This document shows positions 9,122-16,679 of a DNA stretch of 64,000 bases, piece by piece. The first letter of the stretch is position 1. Every line of letters starts with the position of its first letter. The notes below the pieces were generated by a model. The model did no database searches. It was given only the letters and a program-made list of their open reading frames with translations, and was not told the DNA's origin. Source of the DNA: Promicromonospora panici (GTDB lineage Bacteria; Actinomycetota; Actinomycetes; Actinomycetales; Cellulomonadaceae); contig NZ_UWYY01000014.1 of NCBI RefSeq assembly GCF_900608595.1, positions 1-64,000 on the forward strand, written 5' to 3'. Made by a program: the position numbers and the translations under genes.

Positions 9122-10672
9122 TCACCAGTCGATCTGCGGGGTCGGGTGGTAGGTCGAACCCTCGCGGCGCCAGGTGGCCGCCTCGATCGCCACCCGGTCC
9201 CGGAACGATGCCCAGTCCTTGGCCTCCGGCCGGGACCAGGCGGTCTCCGCGACCGCGGCGAGTCGTGGCAGCAGCATCGAGAACAGATCGTCCCGGTTCA
9301 GCATCGTCTCGGTCCAGACCGCGGCCGACACGCCCTCGACGGCGGACTCGGGCAGGCCGTCGATGACCGTCGCGGGGTCCCAGTCGTAGGAGTCCCGCAG
9401 CTCGACGAAGCCGGCCCAGTGCAGGCCCAGCGGGTGCTCGGGCGTGTACTTCATGTCGAGGTAGGCCCGGTCGGCCGGCGACAGCACGAACTTGGCGCCG
9501 GCCCGCGCGGCCCGCACCAACGGCGCCGGGTCGGGCCGGGTGTCCCAGTACTGCAGCAGCGTGCCCGGCCGGACCAGGACTGGCCCTTCGCCGTCCGCCC
9601 GGTCGTCCACCGAGTCGTCCACCGAGTCGTCCACCGAGTCGTCCACCGAGTCGTCCACCGAGCCCGCCGCCTCCTGCCACGCGACCGGGGTCTTGCCTGC
9701 CTCCGCGATGAGCTCCTGGCACAGCACCACGAACCGGCCGAACTCGTCGGCCTCCATCATCAGCACCTCGTCGCCCCCGAAGTGCACCCACGGCCCCAGG
9801 GTCATGCGCGCGACGTCGGTGAACACGTCCCGCAGGAACGGCTCGGTGGCCGGCAGGTCGAAGTGCAGCTTCGAGAAGCCGACCTCGATGCCGTCGTAGG
9901 CCTCGGTGGCCTCGCCGGAGGGCATGAGCTCGCCGTAGGCGTGGGTCGCCGCGTTGACGTGCCCGGGGACGTCGATCTCGGGCACGATGACGATCTCCCG
10001 CTCGGCCGCGTACTCCTGCAGCTCGCGGTACTCGTCGGTGCTGAGGAACCCGCCCGGCGCCCCCGACACGGCGCCCTGCGACGACAGCTTCGTCAGCGCG
10101 GGCCGGGAGGGGATGTCCAGGCGCCAGCCCTGGTCGTCGGACAGGTGCAGGTGCAGGCGGTTCATCTTGTACGAACCCACGAGGTCGACGACGGCCCGCA
10201 GGTCCTCGGGCCCGAACCAGTGCCGCACGACGTCGAGCGACAACCCGCGCCACGGGTATCGCGGCGCGTCCCGCACGACGACGGCGCCGACCTCGAGCGC
10301 GCCGCCCGCCTCCCCGCGTCCCGCGTTGAGCAGCTGCCGCAGGGTCCGCACACCGTGCAGCAGGCCCGCGCGCTCGGGCGCCGCGACGGTCGCACCGTCG
10401 GCGGTCACCGTCAGCGTGTAGCGCTCAGGACTCTCGGAGCCGGCGGGGCCGGCCGCGGGGTCCTGCGTGAGGACAACGGGCACGCCGTCGCGGGGTCCCA
10501 CGGCGGCTCCCGAGGCGGCGAGCAGCTCACCCGCGAGGCGCGCGGTCACGTCGTCGGGCGCGTCGATGGTGACGGCGGTGAGGTCGAGCACCCCCTCGCC
10601 CGGCTCGAGGTCGACAGGTGCGGGAATGACGGCGTCGGCGACGACGCCCGCGCCGCTGCTCACGGTGGTCAC
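9122..10672 (-). CDS. GH20 beta-N-acetylhexosaminidase
   Basis: A 516-residue glycoside hydrolase that removes terminal N-acetylglucosamine or related residues. An N-terminal GH20b-like domain (about 1-115) is followed by the catalytic barrel: YPWRGLSLDVVRHW, MNRLHLHLSDDQGWRLDI, VPEIDVPGHVNAATHAY and the catalytic Asp-Glu pair in HFGGDEVLMM. The C-terminus ends in TYHPTPQIDW. No signal peptide is seen, so it is probably cytoplasmic and acts on imported chitin or wall fragments. Start chosen at GTG 10672 after a GAAGGGG element; the frame is open further upstream but unlike the family. A run of DDSV repeats interrupts the barrel. Confidence 0.92.
   Translation of the reverse strand: MTTVSSGAGVVADAVIPAPVDLEPGEGVLDLTAVTIDAPDDVTARLAGELLAASGAAVGPRDGVPVVLTQDPAAGPAGSESPERYTLTVTADGATVAAPERAGLLHGVRTLRQLLNAGRGEAGGALEVGAVVVRDAPRYPWRGLSLDVVRHWFGPEDLRAVVDLVGSYKMNRLHLHLSDDQGWRLDIPSRPALTKLSSQGAVSGAPGGFLSTDEYRELQEYAAEREIVIVPEIDVPGHVNAATHAYGELMPSGEATEAYDGIEVGFSKLHFDLPATEPFLRDVFTDVARMTLGPWVHFGGDEVLMMEADEFGRFVVLCQELIAEAGKTPVAWQEAAGSVDDSVDDSVDDSVDDSVDDRADGEGPVLVRPGTLLQYWDTRPDPAPLVRAARAGAKFVLSPADRAYLDMKYTPEHPLGLHWAGFVELRDSYDWDPATVIDGLPESAVEGVSAAVWTETMLNRDDLFSMLLPRLAAVAETAWSRPEAKDWASFRDRVAIEAATWRREGSTYHPTPQIDW
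9602..9661. repeat. 12-bp x 5 tandem repeat inside the GH20 gene
   Basis: Five exact copies of gtcgtccaccga (9602-9661) encode a run of D-D-S-V units on the minus strand. The unit is a multiple of three, so copy-number change keeps the frame. It lies after the VAWQEAAG segment, in what should be a loop of the catalytic barrel. Confidence 0.95.
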
Positions 10673-10721
10673 GATTGTTAGGGCCCCTTCGCTCCAATGG
10701 ATGAACCGAAGTTTGGCAGGT

Positions 10722-12341
10722 TCAGCCGGCGGAGACCAGGCCCAGGAGCGGTTCGGTGGGCATGATGCTCGTCGGGTCCGCGGGCACCTCGCTCGGTGCG
10801 GACCAGCCGAGGAAGGTGTGCGCCGGGATGTCACCGGCGACGTCGGCCCAGACGCCGTCCGCGGTGGCCTGGCCCTCGCTGGGGGCCGCAGCCGTGAAGA
10901 CCACGGCGACCTGCGGCGGGATCCGCAGGTCCGCGCGGTCCACCACGGACGCCGACGTCGACTGGTGCACCTCCAGCATCACCTGGGGCAGCCCCTGCGC
11001 GGTCGCGATCTCGGCGAGCCGGTCCACGACCGCCTGCAGCTCCGCGACGGGTACCGCACCGGTCTCCGCGCCGTTGCCGGCCATGCGGAACTCGGGATGC
11101 ACCGACAGGCCAACGCCCGGCTTGGTCAGCAGGGGCTCGAGGTCGTCGAGCTGCGCGGCCAGCGGCTGGTTGCCGGGCGCGATGTCGAGCAGGACGAGCT
11201 GCCCGGCGTCGCGGATCGCGTCCACGGCCGGGGTGATCAGCTCCAGCGGCTGCTCTTCGATGTAGTCGCCGTCCTCGCCCGGCGAGCTGGACCGGACGCT
11301 CGCGACGACGGTGACCAGGGGCGCGCCGCCCAGCGTGTCGCCGTTGAGCTCGGCGGCGTCCACGGCCCGGGCGGCGTCGGCCGCCGGGTCGGCGACGCCG
11401 GCCGGCACCGCGTACGACGTCGACACGTACCGGCCGGGGAACAGCCGCAGCGTGCCGTTCGGCAGCGTCTTGCCCGACGTCGCCACCGTCACCTGCCAGC
11501 CGAGATCGTCGGCCGACCCGAAGCCGCTGCCGATCCCGACCACGCCGAGGGGATTGAGCGTGCGGATGGTGTCGACCGTCTCCGGGCTCGTGGCGATGTT
11601 GCCGCCCGGGATCTCGACCGGGACGGCCCCCGCGGCGAGCGCCGTGCCGATCGCGGCCTCGTGACCCAGCTTCGGGTCCACGACCACGAGGATCTCCTGC
11701 AGCAGCTCCGGATCGGCGACGTCGGGGATCTCCGCGCGGAGGCCGTCGACGTCGGCCTGGTCGAGGCGGTCGGCCGTGGGCATCTCGACCTTGGCCGGGT
11801 TCCGCTTCTTGTCGTCGCCGTCGCCGCGCCCGGCGGAGGCCGCGGCCTCGGCGGCGGCGCTCAGCGCTCCGGGGTCGAAGCGGACGACCTCGGCCTCGCC
11901 CGTGGCGTCGCCGACCTCCGCGACGGCCTCCTCGTCGCCGACGACGACGACGGTGTCCGCACCGAGACGTTCGAGCTCGGCGACGACGTTGGTGTCCGAG
12001 ACGCCCCCGTCGGTGAGCAGCACCGGGGCGGTGACGGCGGCCCCGGTGGCCGCCGCGGTCGCGCGGGCGTCGGCGTCGTCGGCCGGAGCGAGCACGGCGA
12101 CCGGGGAAGCGTGGAAGAAGGCCTGGCTCGCGGTGAGCGCGAGCTCGGCGGGGTCCGACGAGTCGAGCACCAGTGTCGGCCCGGAGGGTTCACGGACCTG
12201 GAAGTTCTCCCCCGTCCTGCCGTCGACGCCCTCGGCGGTCGGCACCGTGCAGCCGGCGAGGACGAGGGCGGTTGCCGCGAGCAGGGCCGCAGCGGACGCA
12301 GGTCGGTGGTGCGGGACGAATCGGGCGTTCCGGATGACCAC
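10722..12341 (-). CDS. Large lipoprotein with CWB2-like N-terminal and barrel-like C-terminal regions
   Basis: A 539-residue probable lipoprotein. GTG at 12341 is preceded by GGGGGAG ten bases upstream and gives VVIRNARF... then ASAAALLAATALVLAGC, a clear lipobox. Residues about 45-150 resemble a cell-wall-binding repeat 2 unit (VLLTDGGVSDTNVVAELERLGADTVVVVGDEEAV). The C-terminal half has patches such as VVGIGSGFGSADDLGWQV, LDIAPGNQPLAAQLDDLE and VGLSVHPEFR that suggest a hydrolase-like barrel. I recognise no defined enzyme family. The function is unknown and probably linked to the cell envelope. It follows the GH20 gene's start by 49 bp and reads in the same direction, so the two could be cotranscribed. 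Confidence 0.8.
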   Translation of the reverse strand: MVIRNARFVPHHRPASAAALLAATALVLAGCTVPTAEGVDGRTGENFQVREPSGPTLVLDSSDPAELALTASQAFFHASPVAVLAPADDADARATAAATGAAVTAPVLLTDGGVSDTNVVAELERLGADTVVVVGDEEAVAEVGDATGEAEVVRFDPGALSAAAEAAASAGRGDGDDKKRNPAKVEMPTADRLDQADVDGLRAEIPDVADPELLQEILVVVDPKLGHEAAIGTALAAGAVPVEIPGGNIATSPETVDTIRTLNPLGVVGIGSGFGSADDLGWQVTVATSGKTLPNGTLRLFPGRYVSTSYAVPAGVADPAADAARAVDAAELNGDTLGGAPLVTVVASVRSSSPGEDGDYIEEQPLELITPAVDAIRDAGQLVLLDIAPGNQPLAAQLDDLEPLLTKPGVGLSVHPEFRMAGNGAETGAVPVAELQAVVDRLAEIATAQGLPQVMLEVHQSTSASVVDRADLRIPPQVAVVFTAAAPSEGQATADGVWADVAGDIPAHTFLGWSAPSEVPADPTSIMPTEPLLGLVSAG

Positions 12342-12490
12342 GACCCACATTCTCCCCCACAGGGCGACGAAGTGGAAACCCTGAGGTGGCGACAAGCCCA
12401 ACGTGGCCGGGCCGCGGGATGAACTCGCGGCCCAGGCGTTGCCGTACGCAGACGCCGTTTTCACCCGCACGATCACCCACGCCGGTCCGA

Positions 12491-12534
12491 GTGTCAGACA
12501 CTCACGTCACCCTGGTGACCTACACACCTGACAC
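12491..12534. repeat. Long palindrome, copy 2 of the GTGTCAG/GTCACC family
   Basis: Half-sites are GTGTCAG (12491-12497), GTCACC (12506-12511), GGTGAC (12514-12519) and CTGACAC (12528-12534), symmetric around a two-base centre with 8-nt spacers. This copy lies between the divergent starts of the lipoprotein (12341) and the AlkC-like gene (12563), so it cannot be terminating a convergent pair. It could be an operator for either gene or a dispersed repeat element. Confidence 0.7.
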
Positions 12535-12562
12535 GTCGTCCTCGTCGAGAGAGAAGCCACCC

Positions 12563-13681
12563 ATGCCGTTCGCCGACCAGCTCATCAGTGACCAGACGGC
12601 CAGCGCGCTCACCGCCGCGGTACGCGCGGCGGCGCCGGACGCCGTCCTGCGGGCGCTGCCGGCGACCGCGGGCCGGCTCGGCGACCTCTCGCTCCGCGAG
12701 CGGGCGGACCTCTTGCGGGACGCACTCCTCGCCGACCTGCCGGGCGGGTACGAGGATCTCGCCCGCGTGGTGCGGGCCGCACGGGACGGCACGACGCCGT
12801 TCGGCGGCTGGCTGATCTGGCCCGTCACGAGCGCCGTCGCGACCAGGGCCGTCGAGGAGGACGCGGACGCCGCCTTCGACGACGCGATGTCCCTCCTGGC
12901 GGACCTCACCGGCCGCCTCACGGCGGAGTTCGCCGTCCGGACGCTCCTGCGGCACGACCTGGACCGGGCCGTCGGCGCCGTCACGGCCTGGACCCGGTCG
13001 GACGACGTCGACGTACGCCGCCTGGCCAGCGAGGGCACCCGCCCGTACCTGCCCTGGGCGGTCCGCGTGCCGGGGATCCTGGCCCGTCCCGGGGTGACGG
13101 TGCCCGTCCTCGACGCCCTGTACCGGGACGAGAGCGACTACGTGCGGCGCTCGGTCGCGAACCATCTCAACGACCTCAGCCGTGACCATCCGGAGCTCGT
13201 GGTCACCACGGCGGGGCGCTGGCTCGCCGAACCGGCCGCGACGACGCCGGGCCTCGTTCGCCACGCGCTCCGGACGCTGGTCAAGCGCGGGCACCCGGGC
13301 GCGCTGGAGCTGCTCGGCTTCGGGCCGGCGACGCTCGAGATCGACGGGCCGGTGCTCGACGCGGCCAGCGTGCCCTATGAGGGGACCGTGCGGTTCACGG
13401 CGGCGGTGCGCAACGTCGGCGCCGAGCAGGCCCGCCTGTCCATCGACTACGTGGTGCACCACGTGAAGGCCAACGGCTCGCAGACCGCCAAGACCTTCAA
13501 GCTCACGACCCGGACGCTCGCGCCGGGCGAGCAGATGGAGATCAGCCGGGAGCACTCGTTCCGGCCTATCACCACGCGGCGCTACTACCCCGGCCCCCAC
13601 GCCGTCGCCCTCCAGGTCAACGGCGTGGCCACGGACCGTGCCGTCTTCGAGCTGGAGGCGCCGGCGGGTGCGGGGGCGTAG
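12563..13681 (+). CDS. AlkC-like HEAT-repeat DNA alkylation repair protein
   Basis: A 372-residue protein with helical HEAT-like repeats across about residues 60-240 (LTGRLTAEFAVRTLLRHDLDRA, VRRSVANHLNDLSRDHPELV, LVRHALRTLVKRGHPGALELLG). A C-terminal beta-rich domain of about 115 residues follows (VPYEGTVRFTAAVRNVGAEQ, LSIDYVVHHVKANG, HAVALQVNGV). This matches the AlkC branch of the AlkC/AlkD glycosylases, which excise alkylated bases and carry an Ig-like extra domain. The ATG at 12563 gives a sensible N-terminus; the frame is open further upstream. Not obviously in an operon. Family assignment is strong, activity is inferred. Confidence 0.85.
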   Translation: MPFADQLISDQTASALTAAVRAAAPDAVLRALPATAGRLGDLSLRERADLLRDALLADLPGGYEDLARVVRAARDGTTPFGGWLIWPVTSAVATRAVEEDADAAFDDAMSLLADLTGRLTAEFAVRTLLRHDLDRAVGAVTAWTRSDDVDVRRLASEGTRPYLPWAVRVPGILARPGVTVPVLDALYRDESDYVRRSVANHLNDLSRDHPELVVTTAGRWLAEPAATTPGLVRHALRTLVKRGHPGALELLGFGPATLEIDGPVLDAASVPYEGTVRFTAAVRNVGAEQARLSIDYVVHHVKANGSQTAKTFKLTTRTLAPGEQMEISREHSFRPITTRRYYPGPHAVALQVNGVATDRAVFELEAPAGAGA

Positions 13682-13695
13682 CCGGGCTCCGTGCC

Positions 13696-13707
13696 GGGAG
13701 GGGTCCC
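13696..13707 (+). promoter_or_regulatory. Shared upstream motif, copy at the kinase gene
   Basis: The 12-mer gggaggggtccc lies 100 bases upstream of the kinase start. The same 12-mer lies upstream of the FHA gene and, on the opposite strand, of the membrane-protein gene. A possible -10 element (TATAGC) follows near 13748. The role is inferred only from recurrence. Confidence 0.35.
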
Positions 13708-13807
13708 GGAACCCGAGATCACCACTGTTCTCCCACCTCACCCGTGCTATAGCGTCGTTCCCGCACAGCGCGCGGACGGGCGTGTCATCCAGGGGGAGAA
13801 ACGACAG

Positions 13808-15655
13808 GTGCACACCGGGCAGATCATCGAGGGCCGCTACCGGCTCGAGGAACGTCTCGGGGCCGGGGGTCACGGCGAGGTCTGGCGTGCCGCCGACCTG
13901 AGGCTGCACGAGCGGCCCGTAGCGCTCAAGCGCACGCGGTACGACGGCGACGAGGGCGGCGCGAACCGCGTCCGCCGCGAGGCCGAGAACCTGGCGCGGA
14001 TCAGCCACCCGCACGTGGTCGCCGTGCACGACGTCGTGGACGACGACGGCGAGGTCTGGGTGGTCATGGAGTTCGTGGCCGGCCGGCCACTCTCCGAGGT
14101 CGGGCGGGTGCGGGCCGAGGAGGCCGCCCGCTACGGCGCCCAGCTGGCCGGCGGCCTCGAGGCGGTGCATGCCCACCGGATCCTGCACCGGGACGTCAAG
14201 CCCGCCAACGTGCTCGTCACCGACGACGGGTTCGCGAAGCTCGCCGACTTCGGCATCTCCCGCCCCCTGCACAACGACGAGACGGTCACCGCCACCGGAG
14301 CGCTCACCGGGACCCCTGGTTATCTCGCTCCCGAGGTCGCCAAGGGCGGACGGTTCACCGAGGCCGCCGACGTGTGGTCGCTCGGCGCCACGCTGTACTA
14401 CGCGCTCGAGGGCACCAGCCCGTTCGGCGACGACAACGCGCACGCCCTGCTGTGGAAGACGGTCTCCGAGGATGTCCGGCCGCCCACGAGGGCCGGCAGC
14501 GTTGCCCCGGTCATGTTGCGGATGCTCGCCAAGAAGCCCAGCGACCGGCCGCGGCTCCGGCAGGCCCGGCAGGAGCTGGCGGCCCTGGCGGGCGATCCGA
14601 CGGCAGGCGTCGGGCCGGGCTCTGCCCGGCAGCGCCCGCGACCCCGCTGGGTAGTGGTCGCGGCGGCCGCGCTCGTGCTGGTGGCCGGGCTCACCACGGC
14701 CGCCTGGTCGGCCCTGGACCGCGAGGAGGCCGGCGGGACTCCGGGCACCACCGCCGATGGCGGCACGACGGACGCGCCGTTCGGGAGCGGCACCGGGACC
14801 GCGGGCATCATCGGGGTTCCCGCGACCGCCGACCCGTGCGCGCTGCTCGACGTCGAGGCGCTCGGCGCGTTCGGCCTGACGCGGCTCGACACCGACAACG
14901 GCGAGCTCAACCGCTGCGACGTCTTCGTGACGAGCGACGACGGTGCCGTGACCGAGGTCAGCATCAAGCTCTGGCACAACTCCGAGGACCCGACCGAGCC
15001 GAACCGGCGCGTCGGCCGGATCACGGTGGTGGACGACGAGAGCGACCTGCCCGACGAGTGCAGCCGCAAGCTCTTCCTGCCGGGCGGCGGCTACAACATC
15101 TCGCTGGACGCCGAGGCGGAGTCGGGCGACGTCGACGACCTGTGCGCCCTGGCCGACGCGACCCTGAACCAGGCCACCACCGTGCTCAACGACGGCCCGA
15201 TCCCGCGCCGCGAGCAGGCTCCGCCGGCGGGCTCGCTCTACACGCAGAGCGCGTGCGACCTGCTCACGGGGGCGCCGCTGGAACGCCTGCCCGGCGTCGA
15301 CGCCGTCCACCCCAACGTCGGCTTCGCCGAGTGGGACTGCCGGTGGGAGACCGACGACGGCAAGGACCTCCGCGTGCTGTTCCAGCACAGCGACCCGCGC
15401 AACGAGGACGACGGCGAGCGCCACGTGTTCAGCGGGCGCGAGGCGTACGACGAGGGCGACTCCTGGTCCGCGGACTCGTGTCTCGTGTCCATCGTGAACC
15501 GCGTGGCGCCCAGCGTCGACGGGGACGGGGAGACCGTCGCGGAGCTCGTCCGGCTCCAGCTCGAGGCAGGCGGTGACGAGTCGGTCGACGAGCTCTGCGG
15601 CCTGCTGCTGGATATCGCCGAGCCGGTGGCCGCGGCGCTGCCCGCCGCGTCCTGA
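13808..15655 (+). CDS. Membrane Ser/Thr protein kinase with duplicated extracytoplasmic domain
   Basis: A 615-residue eukaryotic-like kinase. The kinase domain (about residues 8-265) has the glycine loop LGAGGHGEVWRA, Lys in VALKRTRY, catalytic HRDVKPANVL, DFGISRP and the APE-type segment TPGYLAPEVAKGG. One membrane helix (WVVVAAAALVLVAGLTTAAW) precedes an outer part with two related units, each opening with a Cys-containing DUF3558-like motif (DPCALLDVEALGAFGL and ACDLLTGAPLERLPG). There are no PASTA repeats, so the sensor differs from PknB. GTG at 13808 has GGGGAG nine bases upstream; the frame continues upstream without family similarity. It is followed 64 bp later by an FHA-domain gene, a natural phospho-substrate or partner. 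Confidence 0.92.
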   Translation: MHTGQIIEGRYRLEERLGAGGHGEVWRAADLRLHERPVALKRTRYDGDEGGANRVRREAENLARISHPHVVAVHDVVDDDGEVWVVMEFVAGRPLSEVGRVRAEEAARYGAQLAGGLEAVHAHRILHRDVKPANVLVTDDGFAKLADFGISRPLHNDETVTATGALTGTPGYLAPEVAKGGRFTEAADVWSLGATLYYALEGTSPFGDDNAHALLWKTVSEDVRPPTRAGSVAPVMLRMLAKKPSDRPRLRQARQELAALAGDPTAGVGPGSARQRPRPRWVVVAAAALVLVAGLTTAAWSALDREEAGGTPGTTADGGTTDAPFGSGTGTAGIIGVPATADPCALLDVEALGAFGLTRLDTDNGELNRCDVFVTSDDGAVTEVSIKLWHNSEDPTEPNRRVGRITVVDDESDLPDECSRKLFLPGGGYNISLDAEAESGDVDDLCALADATLNQATTVLNDGPIPRREQAPPAGSLYTQSACDLLTGAPLERLPGVDAVHPNVGFAEWDCRWETDDGKDLRVLFQHSDPRNEDDGERHVFSGREAYDEGDSWSADSCLVSIVNRVAPSVDGDGETVAELVRLQLEAGGDESVDELCGLLLDIAEPVAAALPAAS

Positions 15656-15662
15656 CGGGCTC

Positions 15663-15674
15663 GGGAGGGGTCCC
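15663..15674 (+). promoter_or_regulatory. Shared upstream motif, copy at the FHA gene
   Basis: The gggaggggtccc core ends 45 bases before the FHA start. Here the match to the copy near 18.27 kb extends on both sides (ggctcgggaggggtcccc). It lies just after the kinase stop codon, so the FHA gene may have its own promoter as well as read-through. Confidence 0.4.
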
Positions 15675-15719
15675 CGGGCGGTCGTGCCACGCTCGCGACG
15701 GGAGTAATTGGAGGTCGCC

Positions 15720-16517
15720 ATGACAGACATCCCGCAGATGGAGGGCACGGAACCGCTCTCCCCCAGCCACGCGAGCCTGGCGTTCGGCGTGCCGACGTCG
15801 GACCCGGGCACCATCTATGCCCTCTCCGTGTCGGGCGGCATCCGGCTCGGCGCCCGGGAGGAACGCACGGTGGTGTTCGGGCGGAACCGTCCCGAGGTGC
15901 ACGTGTGCGTCGGCGAGGACGACCTGCGGATCAGCCGCAACCAGGGCACGGTGACGTTCCGGGGTGGCCAGTGGTGGCTCACCAACACCGGGCACCGGGC
16001 GCTCCAGCTGCCCCGCTCGATGACGCTCTTCCCGGAGGACGATCCGTACCCGGTCGACGCCGGGTACACGCCGGTGTTCGTCAACGGCACCGCACGGCGC
16101 CGGCACCTGCTCGAGCTGTACGTCGCCGGGGAGGACGGGCGCCTGCCCCGGCCGGCTCCCGACTCCGCGACGCTCAAGGACAAGCCCTGGAAGCTCCGCG
16201 CCGACGAACGGCTGGCCCTGGTCTCGCTCGGGCAGAAGTACCTGCTGCACGAGGCCTACCCGCAGCCCTGCACCTGGCAGCAGGTCGCCGCCGACCTCAG
16301 TGGGCTGCGGCCCGAGGAGCAGTGGAGCGGCAAGCGCGTGGAGCACCTCGTGTCCGGCGTCCGACGGCGGCTGTCGCGAGCCGGGGTGCCCGGGCTGACC
16401 CGCGAGGAGGTCGGCGAGCCGGTGGGCAACATGCTCAACCACAACCTCATCACCGAGCTGCTGCAGACTCGCACCCTGGTCCCGCCGGACGTCCTGGTCC
16501 TGGAGGACCTGGCCTGA
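15720..16517 (+). CDS. FHA-domain protein with C-terminal winged-helix-like region
   Basis: A 265-residue soluble protein. Residues about 25-140 form an FHA-like phosphothreonine-binding domain: VVFGRNRPEV, GEDDLRISRNQGTVTFRGG and WWLTNTGHRALQL. Residues about 165-250 are helical and basic (WKLRADERLALVSLGQKYLL, TWQQVAADLSGL, KRVEHLVSGVRRRLSRAG), resembling a winged-helix module. This combination suggests a kinase-controlled regulator or adaptor. ATG at 15720 follows GGAGG by five bases. It probably reads the phosphorylation state of the upstream kinase or of the membrane protein encoded opposite. No specific family name is recognised. Confidence 0.82.
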   Translation: MTDIPQMEGTEPLSPSHASLAFGVPTSDPGTIYALSVSGGIRLGAREERTVVFGRNRPEVHVCVGEDDLRISRNQGTVTFRGGQWWLTNTGHRALQLPRSMTLFPEDDPYPVDAGYTPVFVNGTARRRHLLELYVAGEDGRLPRPAPDSATLKDKPWKLRADERLALVSLGQKYLLHEAYPQPCTWQQVAADLSGLRPEEQWSGKRVEHLVSGVRRRLSRAGVPGLTREEVGEPVGNMLNHNLITELLQTRTLVPPDVLVLEDLA

Positions 16518-16541
16518 TCCTGCTGAACCGCAACCCCTGCC

Positions 16542-16672
16542 GAAATAGAACTCTGGCGAGGTAGAACTCTGGCGAGGTAGGACTGCAGCGAGGTAGGACT
16601 GCAGCGAGGTAGAACTCTGGCGAAGTAGAACCGTGGCCGAGCTACGGTCCTACCTCGCCAGAGTTCTACCTC
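16542..16672. repeat. Array of 16-bp units, six direct then two inverted
   Basis: Six tandem 16-mers related to gaggtagaactctggc run from 16542 to 16637. After three bases two copies follow in inverted orientation (16641-16656 and 16657-16672, the latter exactly gccagagttctacctc). The array fills the convergent gap between the FHA and membrane-protein genes and can fold into a large cruciform. A related ttctacctcg piece occurs in another convergent gap near 39.41 kb. Confidence 0.92.
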
Positions 16673-16679
16673 GGCAGGG

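Noticed and set aside
12494..15814. A minus-strand open frame of about 1100 codons
   Set aside because: It is antisense to the AlkC-like and kinase genes, whose motifs are clear. The translated text is low-complexity Arg/Gly/Val-rich sequence, typical of a high-GC shadow frame.
16542..16672. CRISPR-like array
   Set aside because: Units are directly adjacent without spacers, two are inverted, and no cas gene is near.
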